From the NCBI GenBank assembly GCA_039565995.1, contig CP154795.1:124001-188000 (forward strand): a stretch of DNA of 64,000 bases, in the 5' to 3' direction. The DNA is from Propionibacteriaceae bacterium ZF39 (lineage in GTDB: Bacteria > Actinomycetota > Actinomycetes > Propionibacteriales > Propionibacteriaceae). The notes below the pieces were generated by a model. The model made no database searches and was not told the origin of the DNA. It saw only the letters and a list, made by a program, of their open reading frames with translations. Positions 9,759 through 18,319 of this stretch are shown piece after piece (position 1 is the stretch's first letter; every line of letters begins with the position of its first letter). Position numbers and translations under genes: made by a program.

Positions 9759-11899
9759 GCACGGTCGAGCTGGTGAAGGCAGTGGCCGCCCAGTTGGCGG
9801 AGGCGGAGCGGGTGACGGAGTTCCGGGTGCGCCGGGTGGCGATTCCCGGGTCTGTCGGCTCGGGCGACAGTCCAGGCGAGATGGCTCTGATCACCATGGA
9901 CAACGGGTTCGACCACACGAAGCCGACGACGCTGGGATTCAACGGGCTCCTGCGGTTCCACGATGCGCTCGATGAGGTCGAAGCACTGGCGCGGGGCGGG
10001 AAGGTCGTCGCGGCCGGGGTGACGGGGAAGCCGTTCATCTTTGCTGCCGGCGCCGATCTGACACTGATCAGCCAGGTGACGGATCGGGCGCATGTCCGGG
10101 CTCTGGCGGAGTTCGGGCATGTGGTGATGGGCCGGCTGCATCGGTTGGGCGTACCGTCGTTTGCTTTTGTGAATGGCTTGGCTCTGGGCGGCGGGCTCGA
10201 GGTCGCGCTGGGTTGTGACTACCGCACGATGCAGGACGGTATTTCGGTCGCACTGCCCGAGACGATGCTCGGCCTGGTGCCGGGCTGGGGCGGGTGTTAT
10301 CGGCTGCCGCGGCTGGTCGGCGTGGCGAAGGCTCTCGAGGTCATCGTCGCCAACCCGTTGCAGCAGAACAAGATGCTCTCCGCGCAGGCGGCCGAGGAGA
10401 TGGGGCTCGCCGACGCCGTGTTCGGCGGAGCCGGGTTCCTGGTCGATTCGCTGCGGTGGGCGGGGCAGGTGCTGAGTGGGGAGATCGTGCCCGACCGGCG
10501 TGATTGGACCGACGATCCGGCGTGGGTGCCGACGGTGAAGGGGGCGCGGGCGCTCCTGCGATCGCGTACCGGTGGCCTGGCCCCGGCGCCCGAACGCGCC
10601 CTGCGTCTTGTCGAGGCGGCCCAGGAGGTGACCGAGGCGGTGGGCTTCGCAGCCGAGGATGATGCGCTCACCGACCTGGTGACGGGCGAGGAGTTCCGGT
10701 CGTCGATCTATGCGTTCAACCTCGTGCAGCGCGGGGCGAAGAAGCCGTCGAACGCGCCGGACAAGGAGCTCGCGCGCAAGGTCACGAAGGTCGGTGTCAT
10801 CGGGGCGGGGCTGATGGCGTCGCAGCTGGCGCTGTTGTTCGCGCGGCGGCTCGAAGTGCCGGTCGTGATGAGCGATGTCGATCAGGCGCAGCTGGATCGC
10901 GGCCTCGGTTATGTGAAGGCCGAGGTCGAGAAGATGGTCGGCCGCGGGCGGTTGTCGCCCGATGCGGCGAACCGGATTCTCGGTCAGGTGACGGGGAGCG
11001 TGGACAAGCAGGCGTACGCCGATGCCGACTTCGTCATCGAAGCCGTCTTCGAGGAGCTCGAGATCAAGCGGCAGGTGTTCGCGGAGCTGGAGCAGGTGGT
11101 TTCCCCCGAGTGCGTGCTGGTGACGAATACGTCGTCGCTGTCGGTCTCGGCCATGGCCGACGGCTTGGCGCATCCCGAGCGGGTCGTCGGCTTCCACTTC
11201 TTCAACCCGGTGGCCGTGATGCCGCTGGTGGAAGTGGTGCGGGGAGCGTCGACGGACGAGGCGACCCGGGCGACGGCGTTTGGCGTGGCGCGGGCTCTGC
11301 GGAAGACCGTGATCGGGGTCGACGATGCGACGTCCTTCGTGGTCAACCGCCTGCTGGGCCGGTTCATGAGCGAGATCGGGACGGTGGTGGACGAGGGTAC
11401 GCCGATCGAGGTGGCCGATGCCGCCGTCGTGGATCTTGCCCCGATGCCGCCGTTCCAGCTGATGGGGCTGGTCGGGCCGGCGATTGCGCTCCACAACAGC
11501 GAGTCCCTGGCCGCGGCGTTTGGGGAGCGGTTCGCGGTGCCCGGGGTGATGAAGGCGCTCGTCGAGTCGGGCAAGTCGGGCGTTTATCTGCCCGCCAAGC
11601 CGGGGACGAAGCCGGAGCTGGATGCCGAGTTCGTGGGGTCGCTGGAAGTGGGCGATCGGGCGTCGAGTCCGGACGAGGTACGCCAGCGCGTCCTCGATGC
11701 TCTGGCCGACGAGGTCCGCCGGATGATCGACGACGGGGTCGTGTCGAACCCGAGTGACATCGACCTCGGCATGATCACCGGCGCGGGCTTCTCGTTCTGG
11801 AACGGTGGACTCTTGCCGCTCCTCGATCGCACCGGGACGTCCGAGCGCGTGACCGGTCGGCGATTCCTGGAATGGGGAGTGGCGTCCCTGCCCGCGTGA
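9755..11899 (+). CDS. fadB: Enoyl-CoA hydratase / 3-hydroxyacyl-CoA dehydrogenase
   Basis: The multifunctional beta-oxidation alpha subunit, 714 residues. An N-terminal crotonase domain (about 10-300) has the oxyanion-hole sequence FAAGADLTL and both catalytic glutamates (GGGLEVAL and ALPETMLGLVPGWGG). An NAD-binding domain (about 340-520) has VGVIGAGLMASQ and the catalytic His in VVGFHFFNP; the C-terminal dimerisation domains follow. It hydrates 2-enoyl-CoA and oxidises the hydroxy product, handing 3-ketoacyl-CoA to the thiolase encoded just upstream. ATG at 9755 overlaps the fadA stop. A 10-bp GC stem follows the stop. Confidence 0.95.
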   Translation: MSTVELVKAVAAQLAEAERVTEFRVRRVAIPGSVGSGDSPGEMALITMDNGFDHTKPTTLGFNGLLRFHDALDEVEALARGGKVVAAGVTGKPFIFAAGADLTLISQVTDRAHVRALAEFGHVVMGRLHRLGVPSFAFVNGLALGGGLEVALGCDYRTMQDGISVALPETMLGLVPGWGGCYRLPRLVGVAKALEVIVANPLQQNKMLSAQAAEEMGLADAVFGGAGFLVDSLRWAGQVLSGEIVPDRRDWTDDPAWVPTVKGARALLRSRTGGLAPAPERALRLVEAAQEVTEAVGFAAEDDALTDLVTGEEFRSSIYAFNLVQRGAKKPSNAPDKELARKVTKVGVIGAGLMASQLALLFARRLEVPVVMSDVDQAQLDRGLGYVKAEVEKMVGRGRLSPDAANRILGQVTGSVDKQAYADADFVIEAVFEELEIKRQVFAELEQVVSPECVLVTNTSSLSVSAMADGLAHPERVVGFHFFNPVAVMPLVEVVRGASTDEATRATAFGVARALRKTVIGVDDATSFVVNRLLGRFMSEIGTVVDEGTPIEVADAAVVDLAPMPPFQLMGLVGPAIALHNSESLAAAFGERFAVPGVMKALVESGKSGVYLPAKPGTKPELDAEFVGSLEVGDRASSPDEVRQRVLDALADEVRRMIDDGVVSNPSDIDLGMITGAGFSFWNGGLLPLLDRTGTSERVTGRRFLEWGVASLPA

Positions 11900-11905
11900 T
11901 CGGTG

Positions 11906-11934
11906 GCGGCGGAGGTGCCCTGAGCCTCCGCCGC
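11906..11934 (+). terminator. GC hairpin after fadB
   Basis: GCGGCGGAGG and CCTCCGCCGC form a perfect 10-bp stem with a 9-nt loop, beginning seven bases after the fadB stop. There is no T run, as is common for actinobacterial terminators. Confidence 0.6.
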
Positions 11935-12010
11935 TGTCGTCCTGGGCGCCGTATGGAACTGCGCCCCCTGCGGAAGCGCTCCGGGACTTTGGCTGGGATT
12001 GCGGACGCCG

Positions 12011-12127
12011 CGACACGCCGACGAACGGATCGCACCGTGCCATAAGGCACGATGTCGTCCCCGACACCGCGTGGCTGCACTGAACTTGTGCCACAGGGCG
12101 CATCACCACCTGCCACCTGGCGTGTCG
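12011..12127. repeat. Structured element C, copy 1
   Basis: Outer stem CGACACGCC (12011-12019) with GGCGTGTCG (12119-12127). Inside lie two hairpins, GTGCC-ATAA-GGCAC (12037-12050) and GTGCC-ACAG-GGCGC (12088-12101), their starts 51 nt apart. The same architecture recurs at 28042-28156 and 37286-37402. All three copies lie between convergent genes. Confidence 0.8.
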
Positions 12128-12282
12128 TCCGGTCCGCTCGGCGCTGAACCAGTCCAACGCGTGGTGTGGTGGCATCGTTGGGCATCAGTTGCCGAACCAG
12201 GGCCCCGACCAAGGTTCCCGCGGGGGAGGCCTCCCGGCAACCGGGGTGCACAGGAATCTGTTCAGCTTGCCTCCCGACCACC

Positions 12283-12592
12283 CAATCAGCTTGGCCTCCC
12301 GCCGCGGGGGCGTACCAACCCCGGCCAACCCGCCGAAACGTGAAGTCGCGGCAGCAAACCCCGTCGTTCAGCGTCCGTTCCCGGCAGTCAGCGCCCGTTT
12401 ACCGCTTGAGCTTGCGCTTCCTCAGGCCCGAAATCCATCCAGCTCGCCCTCGCCGACTCCGCCCCCGGTGCACGGGGAGCCCTAGACGCGAAGACAAGCT
12501 GATCGAGATGGGGCGCAAGCCCAAGACGTCAGGGGGCGCTATAGACGGCTAGGCAAGCTGAATCCGCGGGGCAAAGAACGCGAAACCCGGCT
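12283..12592 (+). repeat. Dispersed repeat A, copy 2
   Basis: Aligns over its whole length with 3100-3410; 32 identical bases at 12446-12477. The inverted arms seen in copy 1 are partly kept (CAGCTTGGCCTCCCG near 12287 and GAAGACAAGCTG near 12490). Just upstream, TTCAGCTTGCCTCCCG at 12261 duplicates the left end and pairs with GGCAAGCTGAA at 12552-12562, giving a nested inverted repeat. Confidence 0.8.
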
Positions 12593-12628
12593 CACCAACC
12601 TCCGGAAGGCTGCCGGGTCCACTTCATC

Positions 12629-12653
12629 GGGGCTAGTGCCCCCTGCTGTTTTT
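12629..12653 (+). terminator. T-tailed hairpin downstream of repeat A copy 2
   Basis: GGGGC-TAGT-GCCCC followed by CTGCTGTTTTT. On the plus strand this resembles an intrinsic terminator, yet no plus-strand gene lies just before it; either fadAB read-through or a transcript from repeat A would end here. Confidence 0.5.
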
Positions 12654-12676
12654 CAGGGTACGCGGTGTTCGGTGGG

Positions 12677-13840
12677 CTAGAGATTCAGGATGCAGCTCTC
12701 ATCGGCGGCGAAGGGGTCGCCGGTGAGGGCGTACGCGCGGGAGCGGGACCCGCCGCAGACCTCGGCGAACTCGCACACCCCGCAGTGACCGCCGAAGGTC
12801 CTGGGCCGCCGCAGACGCCGCATCGTCTCGTCGTTGCGATAGATGTCGACGAGCGAGGTGTCGTGGACATCCCCGGCGGCGAATGGCAGAAAGCCACTCG
12901 GATAGACCAGGCCGTGGTGGTCGATGAACACGAACCCGCGCCCGGAGTTGACGTCGATCGGCGGGCGCGCAGGCCGCTCACGTACCTCCCGGTCGGCCAG
13001 GATCTCCGCGGTTCGGGCGGTCAGCGCGCGATACAGCTCCCCGTCGACCGGCTGCCCACCCTTCGCGCGCTGGATCACCACCCGGCGATAGTGCGGTGCC
13101 TCGGTGGTCTTGATCGCGATGAAGCAGGAGACGTCGACGAGCCAGTGGAGGACTTGCTCGACTTCGTACGCCGATAGGGACTTCAGCGCGTCCCCGCGGC
13201 CGGTCGGCACGAGAAAGAACACGCTCCACAGCGCCGCACCGAGATCCAGCACCTGGGCCAGCAACTCGGGCAGCTCGGCCACGGTGCCGGCTGTGACCGT
13301 CGAATTGACATGCAGTCGGAAGCCCGCATCGCGCACGGTCTTGGCGGCGTCCAGGGTGGCGGCGTGCGTACCCTCGAATCCCCGGAACGCATCGTGCACC
13401 TCCGGCCGAGCACCGTCCAATGACAACGAGACAGCCTTGCCGCCGGCCTCCCGCAGCGCAGCGAGCCGAGACTCCGTGAGGTTCGGCGTCACGGACGGCG
13501 ACAGCGCGACCGACAGCCCCAGCTCCGTGCCGTGCGCGACCAACTCCTCGAGGTCGTCCCGCTCGAACGGATCGCCTCCGGTCAGGACGACGATCGGATG
13601 CGGCTTCGGGAAGCTCGCGATCGTGTCGAGCAGCGCCCTGCCCTCGTCGGTCGTCAGCTCCCGCGGGTCTCGGCGGGGGATTGCGCTCGCCCGACAGTGT
13701 GCGCACGCGAGCTGGCACGCGCGGGTGACCTCCCAGATGACGATGAAGGGCTTGTCGTCGATGTCCTGGCGCTGGTGGCGTACCACCGGCCGCGACCGGC
13801 CCGCCGGGAGAGTTGACACGGAATCAACGGGAGAAATCAC
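12677..13840 (-). CDS. Radical SAM/SPASM-type protein (TIGR04053-like)
   Basis: A 387-residue radical SAM enzyme. The 4Fe-4S/SAM-binding motif CQLACAHC is at about residues 42-49, with VVLTGGDPF (SAM-binding GGE-like motif) and SLSLDGARPEVHD typical of the fold. A C-terminal region with further cysteines (CGVCEFAEVCGGS and a final C) is SPASM-like and should bind an auxiliary cluster. Overall it resembles the actinobacterial TIGR04053 group, related to heme-decarboxylase (AhbD) and peptide-modifying enzymes; substrate unknown. GTG at 13840 is the longest start. It lies 12 bp after the frameshifted methyltransferase and probably shares its transcript. Confidence 0.85.
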   Translation of the reverse strand: MISPVDSVSTLPAGRSRPVVRHQRQDIDDKPFIVIWEVTRACQLACAHCRASAIPRRDPRELTTDEGRALLDTIASFPKPHPIVVLTGGDPFERDDLEELVAHGTELGLSVALSPSVTPNLTESRLAALREAGGKAVSLSLDGARPEVHDAFRGFEGTHAATLDAAKTVRDAGFRLHVNSTVTAGTVAELPELLAQVLDLGAALWSVFFLVPTGRGDALKSLSAYEVEQVLHWLVDVSCFIAIKTTEAPHYRRVVIQRAKGGQPVDGELYRALTARTAEILADREVRERPARPPIDVNSGRGFVFIDHHGLVYPSGFLPFAAGDVHDTSLVDIYRNDETMRRLRRPRTFGGHCGVCEFAEVCGGSRSRAYALTGDPFAADESCILNL

Positions 13841-13852
13841 GAGCTCAAACTA

Positions 13853-14681
13853 CTACGCCTCTCCCGGCGCCGCCCACTGATCCCGGCCACGCCCAACGAG
13901 CCCATGCGCGGCACGTGCCACCGCGGTCAAATGGAAACTCCCCACGGGAGAGCCCAGGTGGCGGAAGTACGCCTCCCGCAAGGCCATCCGCGGCTCCGGC
14001 GCCAGCCGCGCGACATGTGCTCCCGCCGGGCCGATCCCCAGTTCGAAGGTCTCCCAGAGCTCGTCGAAGTCCGAGTATTCGGACGAGACCGTGAGCTCCT
14101 CCTCCTGCACGTCGGTCAGGCCGGCGCTGGTCAGCAGGTCGCTGAGTTCATTCACCCGGCCGAATCGGAACGTCCCCAGCTCGCCCGGGGCGTTCGGATC
14201 GAGCGACAGGGCAGCATCCCAGAACGCCCGGAGCATCTGCATGCCGACGGTGAAGTCCCAGACGCAGAGCGCCACTCGGCCACTCGGTGCGACCACTCGA
14301 CGCATTTCTGCCGTCGCGCGCCCGGGGTCGCTGACGAAGTGGAAGACCAACTGGGCGTACGCGATGTCGAACTGGCCATCGGCATAGTCCAGCGCCTCGG
14401 CCTGCCCGGCCCGCACGTCCACGCCCGGATAGCGCGCCCGGCACGCGGTGACGAAGTCGGGTGAGGGGTCACAGGCGGCGACTCGGGCGGCGCCGACCAG
14501 GCGTACCAACTCGCCGGTCAGCGCCCCCGGTTCCGCACCCGACATCCAGGACGCGGTGCCCCGGCTCGACCCCGGCGAAGGCAGCAAAGCCGGGCGCCAG
14601 CGCGACCGAATATCTCCCCATGAATCGGTCGTACGCATTCCCTCCTGCTTGGAAAGTCCGCGTCCCGTCGACTGCACTCAT
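13853..14681 (-). pseudogene. SAM-dependent methyltransferase, frameshifted
   Basis: A class I methyltransferase of the UbiE/COQ5-like type, split by one extra base. From ATG 14681 (ribosome-binding site GGAGGT at 14687-14692) the frame encodes MSAVDGTRTF...RVLDVGCGTGG; the correct continuation ALTGELVRLVGAARVAAC is in the next frame and runs to 13853. Removing one C from the run of five at 14524-14528 restores a single protein of about 275 residues through motif I. Everything after the lesion looks intact (VVAPSGRVALCVWDF and so on), so this is either a sequencing error in a homopolymer or a very recent mutation. It precedes the radical SAM gene. Confidence 0.8.
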
Positions 14682-14778
14682 GCCGCACCTCCCGGTGGCG
14701 AGTGGTCAGGATGCGCAGTCGCCGCAGCTGGTGCTGTGATCCCGATCACATCCAGGCTAGTCCTCGACCCCGCGCCTG

Positions 14779-15219
14779 TCACTGGACACTTTGGGGCGCG
14801 TCCAGCGGCTGCGGTGCCGGGATGACGCCCATCTGGAGCATGGCGCCGAGCTCATCACGTACGCCCCAGTGCTCGGCCAGCCGGTCGCCGCGCGTGTGAT
14901 AGACGTGCAGGGTTTGCATGGAGTAGGGCTTGCCCTCGGCCGCGACGCCGTGGAAGGCCGCCGTGCCGATCCCATGCGCGACGGCGCGGAAAACGATGCG
15001 ATCGTCGGTCTCGATGGCCTCCTCCATCTCGTAGCGGATCTTCAGCACGCGCGTGACGAACCCCAGGATCTGGCGATAGCCCTCGGGCCCCGGCGGGATG
15101 GGGAACGGCGACCCGTGATCGACGAAGTCCTCGGTGATGCACTCGTCGAGGCAACTCAGGTCGCCACTGTTGATGGCATCGAAGACGCGGATGGCGGCAG
15201 GCATGGCAGCGTAGGACAT
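14779..15219 (-). CDS. SnoaL-like (NTF2-fold) protein
   Basis: A 146-residue single-domain protein of the SnoaL-like/ester-cyclase-related NTF2 superfamily. The pattern VFDAINSGDLSCLDECITEDFVDHG at the N-terminus and a final beta-rich half (KPYSMQTLHVYHTRGDRLAEHWGV) are characteristic. Such proteins act on small polyketides or steroids or have unknown roles; a substrate cannot be inferred. It is transcribed divergently from a TetR regulator across a 62-bp gap with a perfect palindrome, so it is the probable regulated target. Confidence 0.85.
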   Translation of the reverse strand: MSYAAMPAAIRVFDAINSGDLSCLDECITEDFVDHGSPFPIPPGPEGYRQILGFVTRVLKIRYEMEEAIETDDRIVFRAVAHGIGTAAFHGVAAEGKPYSMQTLHVYHTRGDRLAEHWGVRDELGAMLQMGVIPAPQPLDAPQSVQ

Positions 15220-15243
15220 GACAACTCCTATTCGATGGATCTA

Positions 15244-15258
15244 TATTCCAGTGGAATA
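15244..15258. promoter_or_regulatory. TetR-type operator palindrome
   Basis: TATTCCA-G-TGGAATA is a perfect 15-bp palindrome in an AT-rich patch between the divergent SnoaL-like gene (start 15219) and TetR gene (start 15282). Its position fits autoregulation plus repression of the neighbour. Confidence 0.7.
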
Positions 15259-15281
15259 ATGATCAACCCAAAAGGGGCAGG

Positions 15282-15905
15282 ATGGCAAGGGCCTACAACA
15301 ACGAACAGCGAGCCGAGGCTGCCCGCGAGACGCGGGCGCGGATCCTCGCGGCGGCATACGACCTGCTGACCCATGCGTCCTATGCCTCCTTCTCCATCGC
15401 CGCACTGGCCGAGAAGGCGGGGGTCAGTCCGCAGACGATCTACAACTCCATCGGCGGGAAATCGGTGGTCCTGAAGGCCTGCTACGACGTGACCCTGGCC
15501 GGCGACGACGAGCCCGTCGCGATGAGTGATCGGCCGCAGTTCCGCGCGATGTTCGAGGCGGCGGACGGTGGCGCATTCCTCCGGGCGTACGCCGAGTGGT
15601 GTCGCGTCGTGAGTGAGCGGGTGGGCCCGATTCTCGCGCCCCTGTACGCCGCCGGCGACGAACGAGGCATCGGGGAGTTCTTCCGAACCATCGAGCGCGA
15701 ACGCCGCATCGGCACCACCCACGCCATCACCGCCCTGCGCGATCGGCACGGCCTGTGCGAGGGCCTCGAACTCGACCCTGCGATCGACGCCACCTGGACC
15801 CTCAACTCACCCGAGATCTGGGATCGCCTCACCAGACGCTGCGGTTGGACCGCCGATGACTATCAGCGCTGGCTCGAGCGTCAGCTGCGCGCGGCGTTGC
15901 TCTGA
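15282..15905 (+). CDS. TetR-family transcriptional regulator
   Basis: A 207-residue repressor. Residues 12-60 form the TetR helix-turn-helix domain (ARETRARILAAAYDLL, then FSIAALAEKAGVSPQTIYNSIGGKSVVL, the recognition-helix region). The C-terminal ligand-binding half has no assignable specificity. AAGGGGCAGG precedes the ATG. It diverges from the SnoaL-like gene across the palindrome at 15244-15258, which it probably binds. Confidence 0.93.
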   Translation: MARAYNNEQRAEAARETRARILAAAYDLLTHASYASFSIAALAEKAGVSPQTIYNSIGGKSVVLKACYDVTLAGDDEPVAMSDRPQFRAMFEAADGGAFLRAYAEWCRVVSERVGPILAPLYAAGDERGIGEFFRTIERERRIGTTHAITALRDRHGLCEGLELDPAIDATWTLNSPEIWDRLTRRCGWTADDYQRWLERQLRAALL

Positions 15906-15908
15906 GGA

Positions 15909-16880
15909 TCAGCGGTCGTAGGCGTACAGATCCCGCTGCTTCATGATGTCGATGAGGGAGTCGGCATAGGTCGGGTCGGTGGCATAGCCGGCGACCTGGA
16001 GTTCGCGGGCGAAGGCGTCGGGATCGTTCGAGAACCGGAATGCGGGGGCATAGCGCGAGTTGGACTTGAGGAAGTTGGCATAGTCCATGACCGAATCACG
16101 CATGGACGCATAGGTCCGGAAGCTGTCGGTGATCTCGATCTTCTCGCCGTTCTCCCACTCGTTCGTCCTGTGGTCGATGCAGTCGTACTTCACCACGCTC
16201 GCAGGCCGGCCGTGGCACTTGACGCCGAAATAGTTGTTGCCCGGGGCGGACCGGCCCCAGCCGGTCTCCTGGGCGGACTGGGCCATGCTGACCGCAGCGG
16301 GTACGCCGAACGCATGCTTCGCCTCGCGCGCATGCGGCGCGATGGTCTCGAAGAACTGGTCGGCCTCGCTGACGGTGGGCCCGGTGCTCTCGCCTTCGAA
16401 CAACGCATCCCACGTCGCCCGATCGACCGCGCCGGTGTCGTCGAGGTCCTTCGCCGCGTGGAACGCCCGTACCTTCTCCGCCGTGGCCGCGTCGAAGTCG
16501 TCATACACCCCGGTCGGCTGGCCCTGCAGGTTCAGCAGCGTCTGCACCGCGCGTACGCGAAGACCGCGATCGCCGAGCTTCGCGTCCGGGGTGAGCCTCG
16601 TGAAAGTGGCCCGGTCGACCTCACCGGTCGGTTCCAGTCCCGAAGCCCCCTGGAATCCCCGCACCGCAGCGGCGGTCTGGCCCGCATAGGTGCCCGTGAC
16701 GCCCACGTCGGCCCGCTCCGCATTCAGCAGCCACTGCAGCCCGGTGACGCGCAACCCGGTGGCGCCGTTGGTGAGCAGCGGCGTCGCGGCCTGTTGACAG
16801 GCGGCGAGATTCGCCACCACTGTGGTGACGAGAACCGCGGAAACGAGCAGCAGAACCAGCCGGATCTGGGGGAGTCGCAT
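15909..16880 (-). CDS. Putative lipoprotein peptidoglycan hydrolase (glucosaminidase with two PG-binding domains)
   Basis: A 323-residue cell-wall hydrolase. The ATG at 16880 starts a membrane signal ending in a lipobox-like LAAC (Cys28). Two peptidoglycan-binding type 1 modules follow (about 33-90 and 95-155, each with G..V..LQ.LLN and a D/G.(Y)...T...V..F pattern). The C-terminal domain (about 175-320) matches GH73/FlgJ-type beta-N-acetylglucosaminidases: SMAQSAQETGWGRSAPGNNYFGVK includes the catalytic Glu region, and FRTYASMRDSVMDYANFL is typical. Predicted to cleave glycan strands outside the membrane. The open frame runs 21 codons further upstream, but that segment is Pro/Gly/Arg-rich and disrupts the signal. 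Confidence 0.88.
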   Translation of the reverse strand: MRLPQIRLVLLLVSAVLVTTVVANLAACQQAATPLLTNGATGLRVTGLQWLLNAERADVGVTGTYAGQTAAAVRGFQGASGLEPTGEVDRATFTRLTPDAKLGDRGLRVRAVQTLLNLQGQPTGVYDDFDAATAEKVRAFHAAKDLDDTGAVDRATWDALFEGESTGPTVSEADQFFETIAPHAREAKHAFGVPAAVSMAQSAQETGWGRSAPGNNYFGVKCHGRPASVVKYDCIDHRTNEWENGEKIEITDSFRTYASMRDSVMDYANFLKSNSRYAPAFRFSNDPDAFARELQVAGYATDPTYADSLIDIMKQRDLYAYDR

Positions 16881-17025
16881 GCGTGGCCGGTCTCTTTCGG
16901 GAAGGTGTCGGGGCGTCGGGCCCGGACCAGTTGGTCCGGTCATCGGGATGGGCGCGATTCGAGACTACCCGTCGGCCCGGAAACCAAATAACATCGCAAT
17001 TCCAGCTTAAAAAAGAGGAGCATCA

Positions 17026-18234
17026 ATGCTGCTGTCCCCTGAGTCCGAAGCCATCGTCAAGGCCACCGCCGGTGTGGTTGCCGAGAACGCGGAGGCCATC
17101 ACCGCTCGCTTCTACCCGCACATGTTCGAGGCGAACCCCGAACTGCTGAACACGTTCAACAAGGCCAACCAGGCCATTGGCGAGCAGCCCAAGGCGCTCG
17201 CTGCGTCCGTGGTGGCGTACGCGGTCAACCTGATCGACCCGGGCGCCCCCGACTTCACGCCGATCATGAACCGGATCGCGCACAAGCACGTGTCGCTGGG
17301 CATCAAGGCCACCGACTACACGATCGTCGGGCGCCACCTCATGTGGGCCGTGGGCGACGTCCTCGGCGGAGCCGTCACCCCCGAGGTCGCTGCGGCCTGG
17401 GACGAGGTCTACTGGCTGTTCGGCGCCCAGCTGATCGCCGAAGAGGCCAAGATCTATGCGCTCGGCGGCACGGATCCGAACCAGCCGTGGCGCAAATACA
17501 AGGTCGTGGACCGCACCGACGAGACCGACGGCATCTTCTCGCTGGAGATCTCGCCGGTCGAGGGCGACCTGCCGAAGCACGAGGTCGGGCAATATGTCGC
17601 GATCTCCGTCCCGCTGAGCGACAACGAGCGCCAGCCGCGTCAGTACACGATTTCCGGCGTCCCCGGCGGCGATTCCTATCGCGTGACGATCAAGCGCGTG
17701 AAGGGCGAGAACGGTGCGCCCGACGGCCAGGTCTCCAACTGGCTCGCCGACAACGCCCAGGTGGGCGCCGTCCTCGACGTGTCGCAGCCGGCCGGCGATG
17801 TCATCCTCGACCGATCCGACGAGCCGCTCGTCCTGGTCAGCGCCGGCATCGGCATCACGCCGATGGCCGCCATCATGGAGGACCTGGTCCAGCACCAGCC
17901 GCGCCGCACCGTCCGCGTCTATCACGCGGACAAGAATCACGGCACCCAGGCGCTCTACCAGCGCATGCTCGGCCAGTCGATGCAGCTGAAGGATTCCGTG
18001 GGTGAGTTCTGGTATGAGGAGGGAGCCGCCGACGCTCCCACCCGCCGCCCGGCCCGCGAAGGCCTGATGGACCTGTCCGATGTCGAGCTGCCCGAGGGCT
18101 GCCGCGTCTTCATGTGTGGCCCCCTCGACTTCATGTCGGCCGTGCGCCGCACGCTCATCTCGCGCGGCGTCCCCGCCGAGCGCATCGACTACGAGATCTT
18201 CGGCCCCGACCTCTGGGCCAACAACCCCCAGTGA
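17026..18234 (+). CDS. hmp: Flavohemoprotein (nitric oxide dioxygenase)
   Basis: Oxidises NO to nitrate with O2 and NAD(P)H. 402 residues, normal family length. The N-terminal globin domain (1-140) keeps the distal and proximal regions (ITARFYPHMFEANPELL; MNRIAHKHVSLGI with the heme-ligating His). The FAD-binding domain has RQYTISG, and the NAD-binding domain has LVSAGIGITPM and VFMCGP. AGAGGAG lies five bases before the ATG. The 45 bp upstream are unusually AT-rich (AAACCAAATAACAT), consistent with a promoter; I see no certain NsrR box. A long stem follows the gene. Confidence 0.95.
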   Translation: MLLSPESEAIVKATAGVVAENAEAITARFYPHMFEANPELLNTFNKANQAIGEQPKALAASVVAYAVNLIDPGAPDFTPIMNRIAHKHVSLGIKATDYTIVGRHLMWAVGDVLGGAVTPEVAAAWDEVYWLFGAQLIAEEAKIYALGGTDPNQPWRKYKVVDRTDETDGIFSLEISPVEGDLPKHEVGQYVAISVPLSDNERQPRQYTISGVPGGDSYRVTIKRVKGENGAPDGQVSNWLADNAQVGAVLDVSQPAGDVILDRSDEPLVLVSAGIGITPMAAIMEDLVQHQPRRTVRVYHADKNHGTQALYQRMLGQSMQLKDSVGEFWYEEGAADAPTRRPAREGLMDLSDVELPEGCRVFMCGPLDFMSAVRRTLISRGVPAERIDYEIFGPDLWANNPQ

Positions 18235-18249
18235 TCTCCTGACCCCGGC

Positions 18250-18300
18250 CCGCGAGCCGGATCCGGCGTGCTTTTCGGGTACGCCGGGTCCGGCTCGTGG
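18250..18300 (+). terminator. Long hairpin after hmp
   Basis: CCGCGAGCCGGATCCGGCGT (from 18250) pairs with ACGCCGGGTCCGGCTCGTGG (18281-18300) with few mismatches and a loop containing TTTT. It starts 15 bp after the stop and ends before the PP2C gene. Confidence 0.65.
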
Positions 18301-18319
18301 TTGGTTAACATTCCAGAAC

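Larger units (their letters stand above)
11900..12676. other. 777-bp non-coding gap between convergent genes
   Basis: No supportable gene. In order it holds a stem after fadB, structured element C copy 1 (12011-12127), dispersed repeat A copy 2 (12283-12592) and a T-tailed hairpin (12629-12653). Open frames through it are not conserved as proteins between the two repeat copies. Confidence 0.7.

Noticed and set aside
9047-12175. A 1042-codon frame antisense to fadA-fadB
   Set aside because: Composition rich in Arg/His/Pro/Gln and no motif; the plus-strand frames have all catalytic residues.
14524-14528. Programmed ribosomal frameshift in the methyltransferase
   Set aside because: No slippery heptamer or downstream pseudoknot is evident and the family is not known to use frameshifting; a plain indel is simpler.
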